Assembly: GCA_001730095.1 (NCBI GenBank)
Contig: MDLF01000074.1
Coordinates: 372,001-436,000, forward strand
Length of the DNA stretch: 64,000 nt
Direction of reading: 5' to 3'
DNA from: Rhodobacteraceae bacterium (ex Bugula neritina AB1)
GTDB lineage: Bacteria > Pseudomonadota > Alphaproteobacteria > Rhodobacterales > Rhodobacteraceae
Part shown: one piece after another, positions 29,041-38,406 of the stretch
Numbering within the stretch: the stretch's first letter is position 1
How the letters are laid out: every line of letters begins with the position of its first letter
Translations under genes and position numbers: made by a program
Notes under the pieces: generated by a model
The model's input: the letters and a program-made list of their open reading frames with translations, nothing else
What the model was told of the DNA's origin: nothing
Database searches by the model: none

Positions 29041-31462
29041 CACCTTCTCCTCCTGCATCCTGCATATCGCCCAGATCCGGCTTCATCGGTGCCGCCGTGG
29101 GCTGCGGCGCCTGTTTGGCAGCTTCAGGTGTGCCGCTGGCCAGCGCCTCTGGATTGCGGATCCAGATATCGCGCTGTGCAAACGGGATCTCGATCCCTTC
29201 TTCCCCGAACCGGCGGGCAATTTCATAGTTCATGTCGGATTTCACCGACAGAACCCAGTTCACATCCCGCAGGATGGCGCGGATTTCGAAATCCAAGGAG
29301 TCGGCGCCAAAGCCCTGGAACACCACATAAGGCGCCGGGTTAAGCAGCACCATCGGATGCGCCTTGGCGATATCCAGCAGGATCGCTTCGATTTTGCGCG
29401 GGTCAGTGCCATAGGCAACACCCACCGGCACAATCACCCGGCCCACGGTATTGCCACGGGTATAGTTGGTGACGGTCCCGCTGATCAGGTCAGAGTTCGG
29501 CACAATGACGTCGGAGCGGTCGAAGGTCTCGATCCGGGTCGAGCGCACCGAGATATCGCGCACATAGCCCATCAGACCGCCGACCTCGATCCAGTCGCCC
29601 TTGGAGATCGGGCGTTCAATCAACAGGATGATGCCGGAAACAAAGTTCGACACGATGGTTTGCAGGCCGAAACCGATGCCCACCGACAGCGCACCGGCAA
29701 CAATGGCCAGCGACGACAGGTTCAGCCCGGCAGTGGAGATGGCGATGACCGCAGACAGGAAGATACCAACATAGCCGAGGCCTGCGGTAATTGCGTTCTG
29801 ACCACCTGGGTCAATCTTGGTCTTGGGCAGCAGCGAGTTGCGCAACGAGCCCTGCACCAGCCTGGTCAGCGTATAGCCGATGGCAAACACCACAGCAAAG
29901 CTGAGGAAGGCAGTGGGCGAAATGCGGGCATCGCCGATCTGGAAGCCTTCAAGGAACTTCGACCACAGCTCTGTCAGATCGGCGATCCGGGCCCCCCAGA
30001 TCAGCGCCAGCATCGGTATCGCAAGCGCCACCAGTACAAAACCGATCAGCACGGAGAACAGCGAATCCCTGGCGGCAGAACCGGCGCCAGACAGCCAGCC
30101 ATACACATCACCCAGAAAACGCTGGAACACCATCAGGGCCGCCAGCAGCGCGAGCGTCGACACCGCAGGGTAGATCAGCGCCTCGGCCGCATTCACATAG
30201 CCAAGCACCGCCAGAACGGGTGAAACGAACCCCAGCAGATAAGTGGCCCGGCGCACCAGTGTCATGAGGCGATTGGCGCCGACTGAGATGGCGCCGTCCT
30301 CCTCAGCAGTGGTACTGGTCTGTTTCTGCCGCTGCTTGACGCCAATCCGGTGCAGCCGCAGCAGCACCAATGCCGCCGCTGTGATCAACGGGAAACTGGC
30401 AACCGCATGGGCCTCGGCCGGGATGCTTTCGATCACGTCCAGCTGTCGGAGCGCATCCTGCAGCACCAGAATGACAGCCAGGATATCGACCATCAGCCGG
30501 GTTTCATTCAGGCGCCCTTCCTGAACCGGCACCAGATCGTTTTCGATCCGGCTGGAAAACAGCTGGTTGCCCAGCCAATGAAAAGACAGGATCAGCAGCG
30601 CCCACCCCGGCACATAGTCCAGCAAAAGGGTGCCCCGGATACCAAGGATGCCGGATAGCTCGACAGCAGCAGTCAGGCAAATGATGCCAATGAACGGCAG
30701 AACGACCTCAAGCAGCGAGACAACAAAACTCCAGACCCCGCGTCCGCTGCTGCCAAATCTGCGCAGATAAATGCCCGCCGCGCGCGCCCAGGACCGGCCA
30801 CGCAAAATAAGAAGCGCAGCAATAGCCAGGAGGATCAGCAATACCGGCAGTTCGTGCCTGATACGTTCGGCCGTGGCCTGACTGGACAGCTTGTTGGCGG
30901 TTTCATTCCACAGCAAGCTGCCGGACCGGTTCAATGCGCGCAGAGCACCTGACCAGTTTTCCGGGTTCAACGGAGAGGGACCGCGCTCCAGCAGAATCCG
31001 GGTCCGGCGCTCGCGAATGATTGTGTCGATTTCCGAGATCAGCCCGTCGGCACGGCTGTAAGCCTCTTCTGAAACGATGCGGGGAACCTTAAGATCGTTC
31101 AGCTGCTGTTCCAGCGAGGCACGCAGGTTCGCAATGTCTTCCGGCTCGCTTTCGCCGTCGCCCGGTGCAGGACCAAGGGCCGACAGCTGCCCTTCCAGCG
31201 TTATGATGCGGTCGCCGTTGCCGGTCCGCGCATCCAGAAAGTTCTGCCTGTAGGTGGTGAGTTCGACACGCAGCGTTTCCAGAGCGGCGCTGGAGGCGCG
31301 TTTGGCGTCAATGACCTCCTCGGCGCGGGCCGCGGTCTTGAGCCAGTCCTGATAGTAGGCCCGAGCGTCAGCGTTGAGCTGGGCAAGAGCAGGCAACGCG
31401 AGGCCGGCCACAAAGGCCAGCCCCAGCAAAACGGTCCGCAAAGCGGTCAGTATGGGTGTCAT
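29027..31462 (-). CDS. MscS-family mechanosensitive channel with N-terminal DUF3772-type domain
   Basis: 811 residues. A signal peptide (to about residue 27, ALPALAQ) is followed by a periplasmic coiled-coil region of about 150 residues of the DUF3772 type. About ten hydrophobic helices come next, then the MscS core: GLNLSSLAIVAGALSVGIGFGLQTIVSNFVSGIILLIERPISKGDWIEV, and the beta domain with DRSDVIVPNSDLISGTVTNYT. These proteins gate on membrane tension to release solutes during osmotic downshock. The start overlaps the cysK stop by 4 bp (ATGA). Confidence 0.93.
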   Translation of the reverse strand: MTPILTALRTVLLGLAFVAGLALPALAQLNADARAYYQDWLKTAARAEEVIDAKRASSAALETLRVELTTYRQNFLDARTGNGDRIITLEGQLSALGPAPGDGESEPEDIANLRASLEQQLNDLKVPRIVSEEAYSRADGLISEIDTIIRERRTRILLERGPSPLNPENWSGALRALNRSGSLLWNETANKLSSQATAERIRHELPVLLILLAIAALLILRGRSWARAAGIYLRRFGSSGRGVWSFVVSLLEVVLPFIGIICLTAAVELSGILGIRGTLLLDYVPGWALLILSFHWLGNQLFSSRIENDLVPVQEGRLNETRLMVDILAVILVLQDALRQLDVIESIPAEAHAVASFPLITAAALVLLRLHRIGVKQRQKQTSTTAEEDGAISVGANRLMTLVRRATYLLGFVSPVLAVLGYVNAAEALIYPAVSTLALLAALMVFQRFLGDVYGWLSGAGSAARDSLFSVLIGFVLVALAIPMLALIWGARIADLTELWSKFLEGFQIGDARISPTAFLSFAVVFAIGYTLTRLVQGSLRNSLLPKTKIDPGGQNAITAGLGYVGIFLSAVIAISTAGLNLSSLAIVAGALSVGIGFGLQTIVSNFVSGIILLIERPISKGDWIEVGGLMGYVRDISVRSTRIETFDRSDVIVPNSDLISGTVTNYTRGNTVGRVIVPVGVAYGTDPRKIEAILLDIAKAHPMVLLNPAPYVVFQGFGADSLDFEIRAILRDVNWVLSVKSDMNYEIARRFGEEGIEIPFAQRDIWIRNPEALASGTPEAAKQAPQPTAAPMKPDLGDMQDAGGEGDADK

Positions 31463-32493
31463 ACGTCCTCAAAAACACCTGGGATCGACGCAGGTGTGTG
31501 GGTCATCCACTCTGGCACCGGCAGGTTCTTTTCACGCAGGAAATCAGGGTTGAAAAGTTTGGACTGGTAGCGGGTGCCATAGTCGCACAACACGGTCACA
31601 ATGGTCTTGCCCGGGCCCATGTCCTTGGCCATCCGCACGGCACCGGCGATGTTGATCGCGCTGGAGCCGCCCAGCACCAGGCCTTCGTCATGCAGCAGGT
31701 CAAAGACATAAGGCACCGCCTCGGCATCCTGCACCTGATAGCTGAAGTCCGGGGTGAAGCCTTCGAGGTTCTTGGTGATCCGGCCCTGACCGATGCCTTC
31801 GGTGATGGAGCCGCCTTCGGAGGCCAGTTCGCCCGTGGTGTAGTAGGAAAACAGCGCCGCCCCCATCGGGTCGGCCAGCGCGATTTTCACCCCCTTGGGC
31901 TGCAGTGCCTCAGCCACACCGGCAAGGGTGCCGCCAGAGCCGACAGCGCAGACAAAACCGTCCACTTTGCCGCCGGTCTGTTCCCAGATTTCCGGGCCGG
32001 TGGTTTCCACATGGGACTGACGGTTGGCGACATTGTCGAACTGGTTGGCCCAGATGGCGCCGTTGGGCTCGGTCTTGGCCAGTTTTTCCGCCAGACGCTG
32101 CGAATAGCGCACATAGTTGTTGGGGTTGCGGTATGGGGCCGCCGGAACCTGGACCAGCTGGGCGCCGGCCAGGCGCAGCATGTCCTTCTTTTCCTCGGAC
32201 TGGGTTTCCGGGATCACAATCACCGTCTTGAACCCCATTGACGCGCCGACCAGCGCCAGGCCGATGCCGGTGTTGCCGGCCGTGCCTTCAACAATGGTGC
32301 CGCCCGGTTTCAGCGCGCCGCTGGCAATGGCATCCTTGATGATGTAAAGCGCGGCGCGATCCTTGACTGACTGGCCCGGGTTCATGAATTCCGCCTTGCC
32401 CAGGATCTCGCAGCCGGTCTCTTCGCTGACCCGGTTCAGGCGGATAAGAGGTGTTTGGCCGATGGCATCAGCCAGATCGCGTGCAATGCGCAT
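31459..32493 (-). CDS. cysK: Cysteine synthase A (O-acetylserine sulfhydrylase)
   Basis: PLP enzyme forming cysteine from O-acetylserine and sulfide. PLP lysine K44 lies in QSVKDRAAL; the substrate loop EGTAGNTGIGLAL, the phosphate-binding GSGGTLAGV and the C-terminal GGSSAINI are present. 344 residues, slightly longer than the 310-325 of most CysK. In Rhodobacter sphaeroides cysK sits with trgAB in a tellurite-resistance locus; the same order occurs here, 68 bp after trgB. Confidence 0.94.
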   Translation of the reverse strand: MRIARDLADAIGQTPLIRLNRVSEETGCEILGKAEFMNPGQSVKDRAALYIIKDAIASGALKPGGTIVEGTAGNTGIGLALVGASMGFKTVIVIPETQSEEKKDMLRLAGAQLVQVPAAPYRNPNNYVRYSQRLAEKLAKTEPNGAIWANQFDNVANRQSHVETTGPEIWEQTGGKVDGFVCAVGSGGTLAGVAEALQPKGVKIALADPMGAALFSYYTTGELASEGGSITEGIGQGRITKNLEGFTPDFSYQVQDAEAVPYVFDLLHDEGLVLGGSSAINIAGAVRMAKDMGPGKTIVTVLCDYGTRYQSKLFNPDFLREKNLPVPEWMTHTPASIPGVFEDV

Positions 32494-32561
32494 GGTATCC
32501 CTTTCGATCGTTCCCCCAAGGTGTAGCCAAGCGATCCGGTGATCACAAGGCGGGAAGCGGG

Positions 32562-33686
32562 TCAGCTGCTGTCTTTGCGAATCCGTTCACGGTGCCGTGA
32601 CAGCCACAGTGCCGCAGTGACCAGCGGCATGTCCTGATAGGTCTGCGCATCAATGCCCGCCATCAGCTCATCATAGCTGAGAATGCAGCTGCGGATATCT
32701 TCGCCTTCTCCCGCAACGCCGCCACCGATGCCAACGTCGGAAAGATCCGTTATGCCAATGAAAATATGTATATATTCCGCCAGGGCACCGCTGGACGGAT
32801 AGCCGCGCGCCACAGTTTCCAGGCGCTGAATGGTGACGCCGGCCTCTTCGACCGCCTCGCGCCGGGCGGTTTCCTCTGCGGTCTCTCCGGGGTCAATCAC
32901 ACCGGCAACCGGTTCCCACATCCACGGATGCGCATCCCCCATGATGAACGGTGGTGCGCGGAATTGTTCCACCAGCAGCACCTGATCGCGGACAGAGTCG
33001 TAAGGCAGCACAACCGACGCATGCCCCGCCATAGCGGCAGACCGGTTCATCACCGGGCTCATACTGCCGTCAAACCGGCGGAACTGCAGATCCATCTCCT
33101 CCATTGCAAAGAAGTTCAGATGCGCCCGATTGTGACTATGGACAATCACATCTTTGGACAGATCGTGCACACCGTCCCCGGGCCGGGCCTGCCCTGCCAG
33201 CCATGCGGCGGCGCGGCGGCGCACAGAGGGAAAGCAACGGGCCACATCTTCCGCTGTCATCCGTCCGTGATAGGCCATCACCTCCTCAGCGGCGCGCAGG
33301 GACAGCGCCCCCCATTTGTCCGCCCAAGCGTTCAAGTCCCAAGGCTCGGCTGTCTGCCACAGGCCGGGTTCCGGAAAATAAACTTCGGCACCGGCTGCAC
33401 TGCCATCCTCCAGCTGCACGGAAACCGGTTTCAGCGCATAGCCAAAGCCGCCTTCATAAAAATTCAGCGCGTCCAGATCTGCGGGTGACAAATTCTGCAC
33501 CAGAACGCCATCCGCCGTGGCACCCTGGCGTTCTTCGATCGCGGGAAACGGCTGCCCTGAAACCTGATACACACCGTGGCCGGGCAATTTGGCGGGCAGC
33601 ACATTCAGCGCATCGCCGCTGCGGCCCAGAACCAGTTCAAGCAAAGGAACATGGCGCAGCGTGCCAAAGAAAAATAGATCAGCCAC
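32562..33686 (-). CDS. trgB: TrgB-like protein: gamma-glutamylcyclotransferase-like plus Nudix domain
   Basis: 374 residues with two parts. The N-terminal half has an AIG2/GGCT-like start (ADLFFFGTLRHVPLLELVLG). The C-terminal half has a complete Nudix box (GVIDPGETAEETARREAVEEAGV, matching Gx5Ex7REUxEExGU) of the ADP-ribose-pyrophosphatase type. I place the start at the GTG at 33684-33686, where homology-like sequence begins; upstream codons in frame look non-coding and would overlap trgA. Named from the R. sphaeroides tellurite locus on the basis of domain type and gene order. Confidence 0.85.
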   Translation of the reverse strand: MADLFFFGTLRHVPLLELVLGRSGDALNVLPAKLPGHGVYQVSGQPFPAIEERQGATADGVLVQNLSPADLDALNFYEGGFGYALKPVSVQLEDGSAAGAEVYFPEPGLWQTAEPWDLNAWADKWGALSLRAAEEVMAYHGRMTAEDVARCFPSVRRRAAAWLAGQARPGDGVHDLSKDVIVHSHNRAHLNFFAMEEMDLQFRRFDGSMSPVMNRSAAMAGHASVVLPYDSVRDQVLLVEQFRAPPFIMGDAHPWMWEPVAGVIDPGETAEETARREAVEEAGVTIQRLETVARGYPSSGALAEYIHIFIGITDLSDVGIGGGVAGEGEDIRSCILSYDELMAGIDAQTYQDMPLVTAALWLSRHRERIRKDSS

Positions 33687-33714
33687 GGGATATAACCTGT
33701 TGTTAAGAAGTGTT

Positions 33715-34155
33715 TTAGCGCCAGCGGCGGGAGGCGTTTTCAGTGGCAAGGCCAGCAAGCACACCGCCAACGACCAGCGGCACCAGCACCGTCGGAACCG
33801 CGATAACAAAGAAATAGTCCAGCGCAATCACAAAAATCTGCGACAGCGCCTCAAACGGGCCATCGTAGCGGTGCCGCATGGCAAGCCGGAACATTTCCCA
33901 GGTGCCTTGGATGAACAAAGCCCACAGCACCATCACTGCCATCCCGGTCAGACCATTATTGATGGCAGGAACCAAACCGCCGCCTGCCCGCCGCCCCATA
34001 AAGATCCAGCCGCACAGCAGCCCCAGCACCACGTTCACATGCACAAAGTAGCCAAAATCCGTGCCTTCAGGCATCTGTGGCATAACCAGAAAAGACACGA
34101 TCAACGCCAGCAAGGCCAAGCACAATGCTGCAGTCAGTCGGGCTCCAGTGGGCAT
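33715..34155 (-). CDS. trgA: TrgA-like integral membrane protein
   Basis: 146 residues with four hydrophobic helices (about residues 7-25, 38-55, 68-88, 108-138) and the YFVHVNVVLGLLCGWIFMGRRAG segment typical of TrgA. In R. sphaeroides TrgA acts with TrgB and CysK in tellurite resistance; the biochemical role is undefined. Gap of 28 bp to cfa on one side and 28 bp to trgB on the other, so probably one transcript. Confidence 0.85.
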   Translation of the reverse strand: MPTGARLTAALCLALLALIVSFLVMPQMPEGTDFGYFVHVNVVLGLLCGWIFMGRRAGGGLVPAINNGLTGMAVMVLWALFIQGTWEMFRLAMRHRYDGPFEALSQIFVIALDYFFVIAVPTVLVPLVVGGVLAGLATENASRRWR

Positions 34156-34183
34156 ATTTTTCTATTTCCGTGGCGCAGTTCAA

Positions 34184-35389
34184 TTACCGATGCGCAACTG
34201 TAATCTGCGTCACATCGCAATTTCCAGTCTTAAAGGCAGCTGCGCAGGAAGTGAGGTAAAAGTTCCACATCTTGTGAAATCGCTCATCAAATCCGAGCCC
34301 GGAAATCTGGTCCCAGCGGGCATTGAAGGTCTCGTGCCAGCGCCTGAGCGTCAGATCGTAGCTGCTGCCGAATTCGATAGATTTCACCACGCCCAGTCCG
34401 GCCCTTTCGACCTGCCCCCGCAACACAGAGGGGGACGGCAGCATGCCGCCGGGGAAGATATGCTTTTGGATGAAATCAACCCCTTTGCGGTAAATCTCCC
34501 AGCGCCGGTCGGCAACGGTGATGATTTGCAGCGTGGCCTTGCCGCCGGGTTTCAGCCGGTCACGAATGGCCCCAAAATATGTCGGCCAATATGCCTCTCC
34601 CACCGCCTCGAACATCTCAATCGAGGCGATGCCGTCGAACTGGCCGCGGCAGTCGCGGTAGTCCTGCAAGCACAGCTCTACCTGAGAAGACAATCCCGCG
34701 TTTTCAATGCGCTGACGGGCAAACCTTAACTGTTCCTTACTGATCGTAAGCCCCTTGACCTTCAGCCCCCGCTCTTTGGCGGCATATTCGGCAAAACCGC
34801 CCCAACCGCAGCCGATCTCCAGCACATGATCGCCGGGCTGCACCCCCATCTGATCCACCATGGAGGCATATTTCGCAGTTTGCGCTGCCTCCAGACTGTC
34901 CTGTCCGCTGCGAAACAGAGCACTGGAATAGGTCATCGTGTCATCCAGCCACAGGCGGTAGAAATCGTTGCCGAGGTCGTAATGATAGGAAATGTTCTTT
35001 TTGGCCTGGCGGCGATGGTTGCGGTGCAGCCAAAAGCGGAACCGTTCATAGGCGCGGGCCAGCCCCTGCCCCGGGAAACCGTCATAAACGGTTTCTGCGC
35101 CCATATGCACCAGATCCATGAAGGCCTGAAGGTCAGTGGTGCTCCACCAGCCATCCAGATAGGCATCAGAAAAGCCCAGATCGCCCTCGCGGATCAGGCG
35201 CGCAAAACAGTCAGGGTGGTGGATGATCAGGTCGGCGGCAGGTCCTGGGTTCCTGCCCTTGGCTGTAAAGATGCGGCCGTCCGGCAGCTGTATATCCAGC
35301 TGCCCGATCTGCATGGCCTTGACCTTGGCAAACACTGCCGGGAAATAGCGCGGCAGGTTGTTTTGGCCCTCAACGGATGTGAGTTTCAT
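34184..35389 (-). CDS. cfa: Cyclopropane-fatty-acyl-phospholipid synthase family
   Basis: SAM-dependent methyltransferase that adds a methylene bridge to unsaturated acyl chains of membrane lipids, an acid/osmotic/oxidative stress response. 401 residues. Motifs: NISYHYDLGNDFYRLWLDDTMTYSSALF, SAM site VLEIGCGWGGFAEYAA, LTISKEQLRFA, and DFIQKHIFPGGMLPS with YDLTLRRWHETF near the C-terminus. GGGGGAAG lies just before the ATG at 35389. Gene order photolyase-cfa is common in proteobacteria. Confidence 0.93.
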   Translation of the reverse strand: MKLTSVEGQNNLPRYFPAVFAKVKAMQIGQLDIQLPDGRIFTAKGRNPGPAADLIIHHPDCFARLIREGDLGFSDAYLDGWWSTTDLQAFMDLVHMGAETVYDGFPGQGLARAYERFRFWLHRNHRRQAKKNISYHYDLGNDFYRLWLDDTMTYSSALFRSGQDSLEAAQTAKYASMVDQMGVQPGDHVLEIGCGWGGFAEYAAKERGLKVKGLTISKEQLRFARQRIENAGLSSQVELCLQDYRDCRGQFDGIASIEMFEAVGEAYWPTYFGAIRDRLKPGGKATLQIITVADRRWEIYRKGVDFIQKHIFPGGMLPSPSVLRGQVERAGLGVVKSIEFGSSYDLTLRRWHETFNARWDQISGLGFDERFHKMWNFYLTSCAAAFKTGNCDVTQITVAHR

Positions 35390-35470
35390 TCGCTTCCCCC
35401 TCTGCGAGATACGGGCGTGCTATGCAAAACAGCTAGGCCGCAGGGGGCATTCAGGCAAGAAAACGGTACG

Positions 35471-36895
35471 TCAGCCGCTGTCACGGTATTTGCGATAGGC
35501 CGTGAGCGCACGCGCCCGCCCCGCCTGCAGGCTGATGACCGGTTCAGCCCGCGCAATGTCCGCTGACAGGTTCCAGGCGCGCGGCGCTGCATCGTGGAAA
35601 TCCAGCGCGGTCTGCGGCGGGCAGCCCTGGCCTTCGGCAATCCAGCGGCGACTGTAGGCGCCTGACGGGTCGAATTTTTCCAACTGGGAAGACGGGTTGA
35701 AAATCCGGAAGAACGGCGCGGCATCGGGGCCGCAGCCCGCAACCCATTGCCAGCCCATGGCATTGGCCGCCGGGTCCCAGTCCACCAGCGTATCCGCGAA
35801 CCAGTCCATTCCAATTTTCCAATGCGCCATCAGATGCTTGGTCAGGAAACTTGCGGTGACCATGCGGGCGCGGTTGTGCATCTTGCCGGTCACATACAGC
35901 TCTCGCATGGCGGCATCGACAAAGCCATAGCCGGTCTGGCCGCGCTGCCACGCCTGAACCTGTGGCACAGCTTCCTGCGACCAAGGGAAGTCCTGCCACT
36001 CTGGCCGCCAGCTGCCGGTCAGGATGTGGGGTGAATGGTACATCAGATGATAGGCAAACTCGCGCCAGACGACCTCCTTGAGAAAGGTCTCGGCGCCTTG
36101 GTCGGCCTGTTCCATCGCCGCACGCCCCCGGTGCCACAACCGGTGCGGGCTGATTTCCCCCCAGGCGAGGTTTTCTGACAGGCCAGAGGTGGCGTCCTCC
36201 CCCGGAAAGTCGCGGCGGTCCTTGTAGGCCAAGACCTTGTCTGCCAGGAATTCGTCCAGCCGCGCCTGCGCCGCAGCCTCCCCCACGCGGCAATGGCGGG
36301 CCACAACTTCGGCGCCGCGGCGCATGGCAGCGCCCATGGTCCACGCAGCCAGATCATCACTGGCAGGCCATCTGTCCGGTGCGGCCAGTTTGTCCGGCGC
36401 GGGCAACAGGCCTTCTATGCTGCGCATACGCACGGATTTCCAGAACGGAGTAAAGACCTTGTACATGCCGCCGGTCTTGGTCTCGACGGTCCAGGGTTCA
36501 AACAGCAGCCGACCGCCATGCGATTGGACGGTTGTCCCCTGTGCCTTCAATTGCGCCTTGATGTCGGTATCGCGGCTGATGGCCTGCGGATCATAGAGGC
36601 GGGACCACTGCACGGCCCCTGCCCCGGTTTCCCCGATCAGATCCACAAGCACAGCAAGAGCCGGGCCACGGCGCAGGATCAGGCGGGAGCCGACCTGTTC
36701 CAGCGCGCGCGCGAAATGCGACAGCCCCAGTCCCAGCCGGAATTTGGGCGCCGCGCCCAGCGCCTCATCCTGCGGGTCCAGGATATAGACAGGAAGCACC
36801 GGCGCGCCGCTGTTCACAGCAGCCGTAAGAGCCGGATTATCTGCCAGACGAAGGTCCCGCCTGATCCACCAGATGACCGGGGCACGGCTGTTCAT
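35471..36895 (-). CDS. phrB: Deoxyribodipyrimidine photolyase, FAD-binding
   Basis: Blue-light-driven repair of UV pyrimidine dimers. 474 residues. N-terminal antenna domain starts VIWWIRRDLRLADNPAL. The C-terminal FAD domain carries ATSGLSENLAWGEISPHRLWH, the EVVWREFAYHLMYHSP block, GQTGYGFVDAAMREL, HNRARMVTASFLTKHL and DWDPAANAMGWQWVAGCGPDAAPFFRIFNP, all diagnostic of class I photolyase. 81 bp upstream of cfa and 23 bp after the aminotransferase gene. Confidence 0.95.
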   Translation of the reverse strand: MNSRAPVIWWIRRDLRLADNPALTAAVNSGAPVLPVYILDPQDEALGAAPKFRLGLGLSHFARALEQVGSRLILRRGPALAVLVDLIGETGAGAVQWSRLYDPQAISRDTDIKAQLKAQGTTVQSHGGRLLFEPWTVETKTGGMYKVFTPFWKSVRMRSIEGLLPAPDKLAAPDRWPASDDLAAWTMGAAMRRGAEVVARHCRVGEAAAQARLDEFLADKVLAYKDRRDFPGEDATSGLSENLAWGEISPHRLWHRGRAAMEQADQGAETFLKEVVWREFAYHLMYHSPHILTGSWRPEWQDFPWSQEAVPQVQAWQRGQTGYGFVDAAMRELYVTGKMHNRARMVTASFLTKHLMAHWKIGMDWFADTLVDWDPAANAMGWQWVAGCGPDAAPFFRIFNPSSQLEKFDPSGAYSRRWIAEGQGCPPQTALDFHDAAPRAWNLSADIARAEPVISLQAGRARALTAYRKYRDSG

Positions 36896-36918
36896 GTCAT
36901 TTCCTTGCGCAGTTTCTG

Positions 36919-38145
36919 CTATAGCACCCGGTCCAAGACCTCGATCAGTTTGGCCATTTCCGCCTCTGACGTGTAGTGGGTGAAACTGATACGCAGCACG
37001 CCCTCGCTTGGATCAATGCCCAGCGCCTCCAGCGCACGCACCGCGTAGAAATCACCACCGCCAGCCATGATGCCATGCTCTGCCATCTGCGCCGCCACCG
37101 GTTCAGCTGCGCGGTTGAGGGCCAAGGCAACAGTCGGCGCGCGGTTTTCGGCAATCGACGGCCCCAGCAGGCGCAGATCATTGCGATCCGTCACCGCGTC
37201 CAGCAGCGGCTGCAGCAGCTTGATCTCATGCGCGCGCATCAGATCGTGGACAAAGGCGCCGGTTTGCGCGGCAGTGCCGCCGCTGTGGCCGTGGTGCGCT
37301 GCCAGCGTCTCGACGTAATCAACCATGCCTGCACAGGCGGCGACCTGGGCGTGGTCGGGACCTGCCGGGGTGAAGCGTTTATAGAGATCACTTGCGTTGA
37401 AGTAATGCGCCTGGTTCGGCAGCAGCTCGCCCAGCGCCCGGCGGATCACCATGACGCCCTGATGCGGCCCATAGGTCTTGTAGGAAGAAAACAGGTAGAT
37501 ATCGGCGCCCAACTCATCCACGTTGGGCAGCCCGTGCGGCGCATAAGAAACGCCGTCGACGCAGACAAAAGCACCGGCAGCATGCGCCAGCGCGGTGATC
37601 TCTGCCACCGGGTTGATCTCCCCCACCACATTGGAGCAATGCGGAAAACAGAGCAGACGGACATTTTCGTCCAGCAGGTTCTCCAGCTGCGCCGTGTCCA
37701 GATGGCCGGTCTGCGGGTCGATCTGCCATTCACGGATTTCGATCCCCTCTTCGGCCAGCCGCCGCCAGGGGCCGGTGTTGGCCTCGTGGTCCTGGTTGGT
37801 GACGATGATCGCCTCTCCGGGTTTCATCATTCTGCGGAAAGCCTGGGCCAGAACATAGGTGTTCTGGGTGGTGGAGGGGCCAAAGCTCAGCTCATCCGCT
37901 GCAACCCCCATCAGCGCAGCCAGACGCGCACGGGCTTCGTCCATTTCCGCGCCACCCAGACGGGAGGCCTCATATGGCGCATAAGGCTGCACCTTGCGCT
38001 GGGTGTAAAACCGGGTCAGCCGGTCTATCACTTGGTGGCAGGTATAGGACCCGCCGGCATTTTCAAAGAACGCCTGCCCCTCCAGGCTGGGTTCTGCAAA
38101 GGCAGGAAACTGTGCCCGGACGAAATCGATATCCAAAACACTCAT
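36919..38145 (-). CDS. Class V aminotransferase / cysteine desulfurase-like protein
   Basis: PLP-dependent fold-type I enzyme of 408 residues. Schiff-base lysine K223 lies in FSSYKTYGPHQG; H120 in NQDHEANTGPW stacks on the cofactor; the VDGVSYAPHGLPNV region carries the conserved Asp. This is close to NifS/SufS-type cysteine desulfurases, though the FFENAGGSY N-terminus resembles the less characterised 'aminotransferase class V-fold' group. No isc or suf genes are nearby. AGGAG is well placed before the ATG at 38145. First gene of the minus-strand run toward tRNA-Ser. Confidence 0.85.
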   Translation of the reverse strand: MSVLDIDFVRAQFPAFAEPSLEGQAFFENAGGSYTCHQVIDRLTRFYTQRKVQPYAPYEASRLGGAEMDEARARLAALMGVAADELSFGPSTTQNTYVLAQAFRRMMKPGEAIIVTNQDHEANTGPWRRLAEEGIEIREWQIDPQTGHLDTAQLENLLDENVRLLCFPHCSNVVGEINPVAEITALAHAAGAFVCVDGVSYAPHGLPNVDELGADIYLFSSYKTYGPHQGVMVIRRALGELLPNQAHYFNASDLYKRFTPAGPDHAQVAACAGMVDYVETLAAHHGHSGGTAAQTGAFVHDLMRAHEIKLLQPLLDAVTDRNDLRLLGPSIAENRAPTVALALNRAAEPVAAQMAEHGIMAGGGDFYAVRALEALGIDPSEGVLRISFTHYTSEAEMAKLIEVLDRVL

Positions 38146-38406
38146 CGCGTATCTCCTCAATCCCTGCGGTTCAGGGGCGGACCGGCCCATGCCAGGGATT
38201 GCCCCCAACATGGCAGGTCTTCCAGCCAAGCCGCGTTCCTGCACAAGGATTGAGGGATCGCAGGCAGCCCCGCAAGACGCAAACAGCCTGACCAGAGGCA
38301 AAAGCCGCAACGTACCGACAACAGTGCGGCCAGGCGCCCAGCCTGACGACGGAAACTGTCATGAGCTTACGGCAGTCTGGCAGCATCACATCAAGGAGGA
38401 TGAGAC

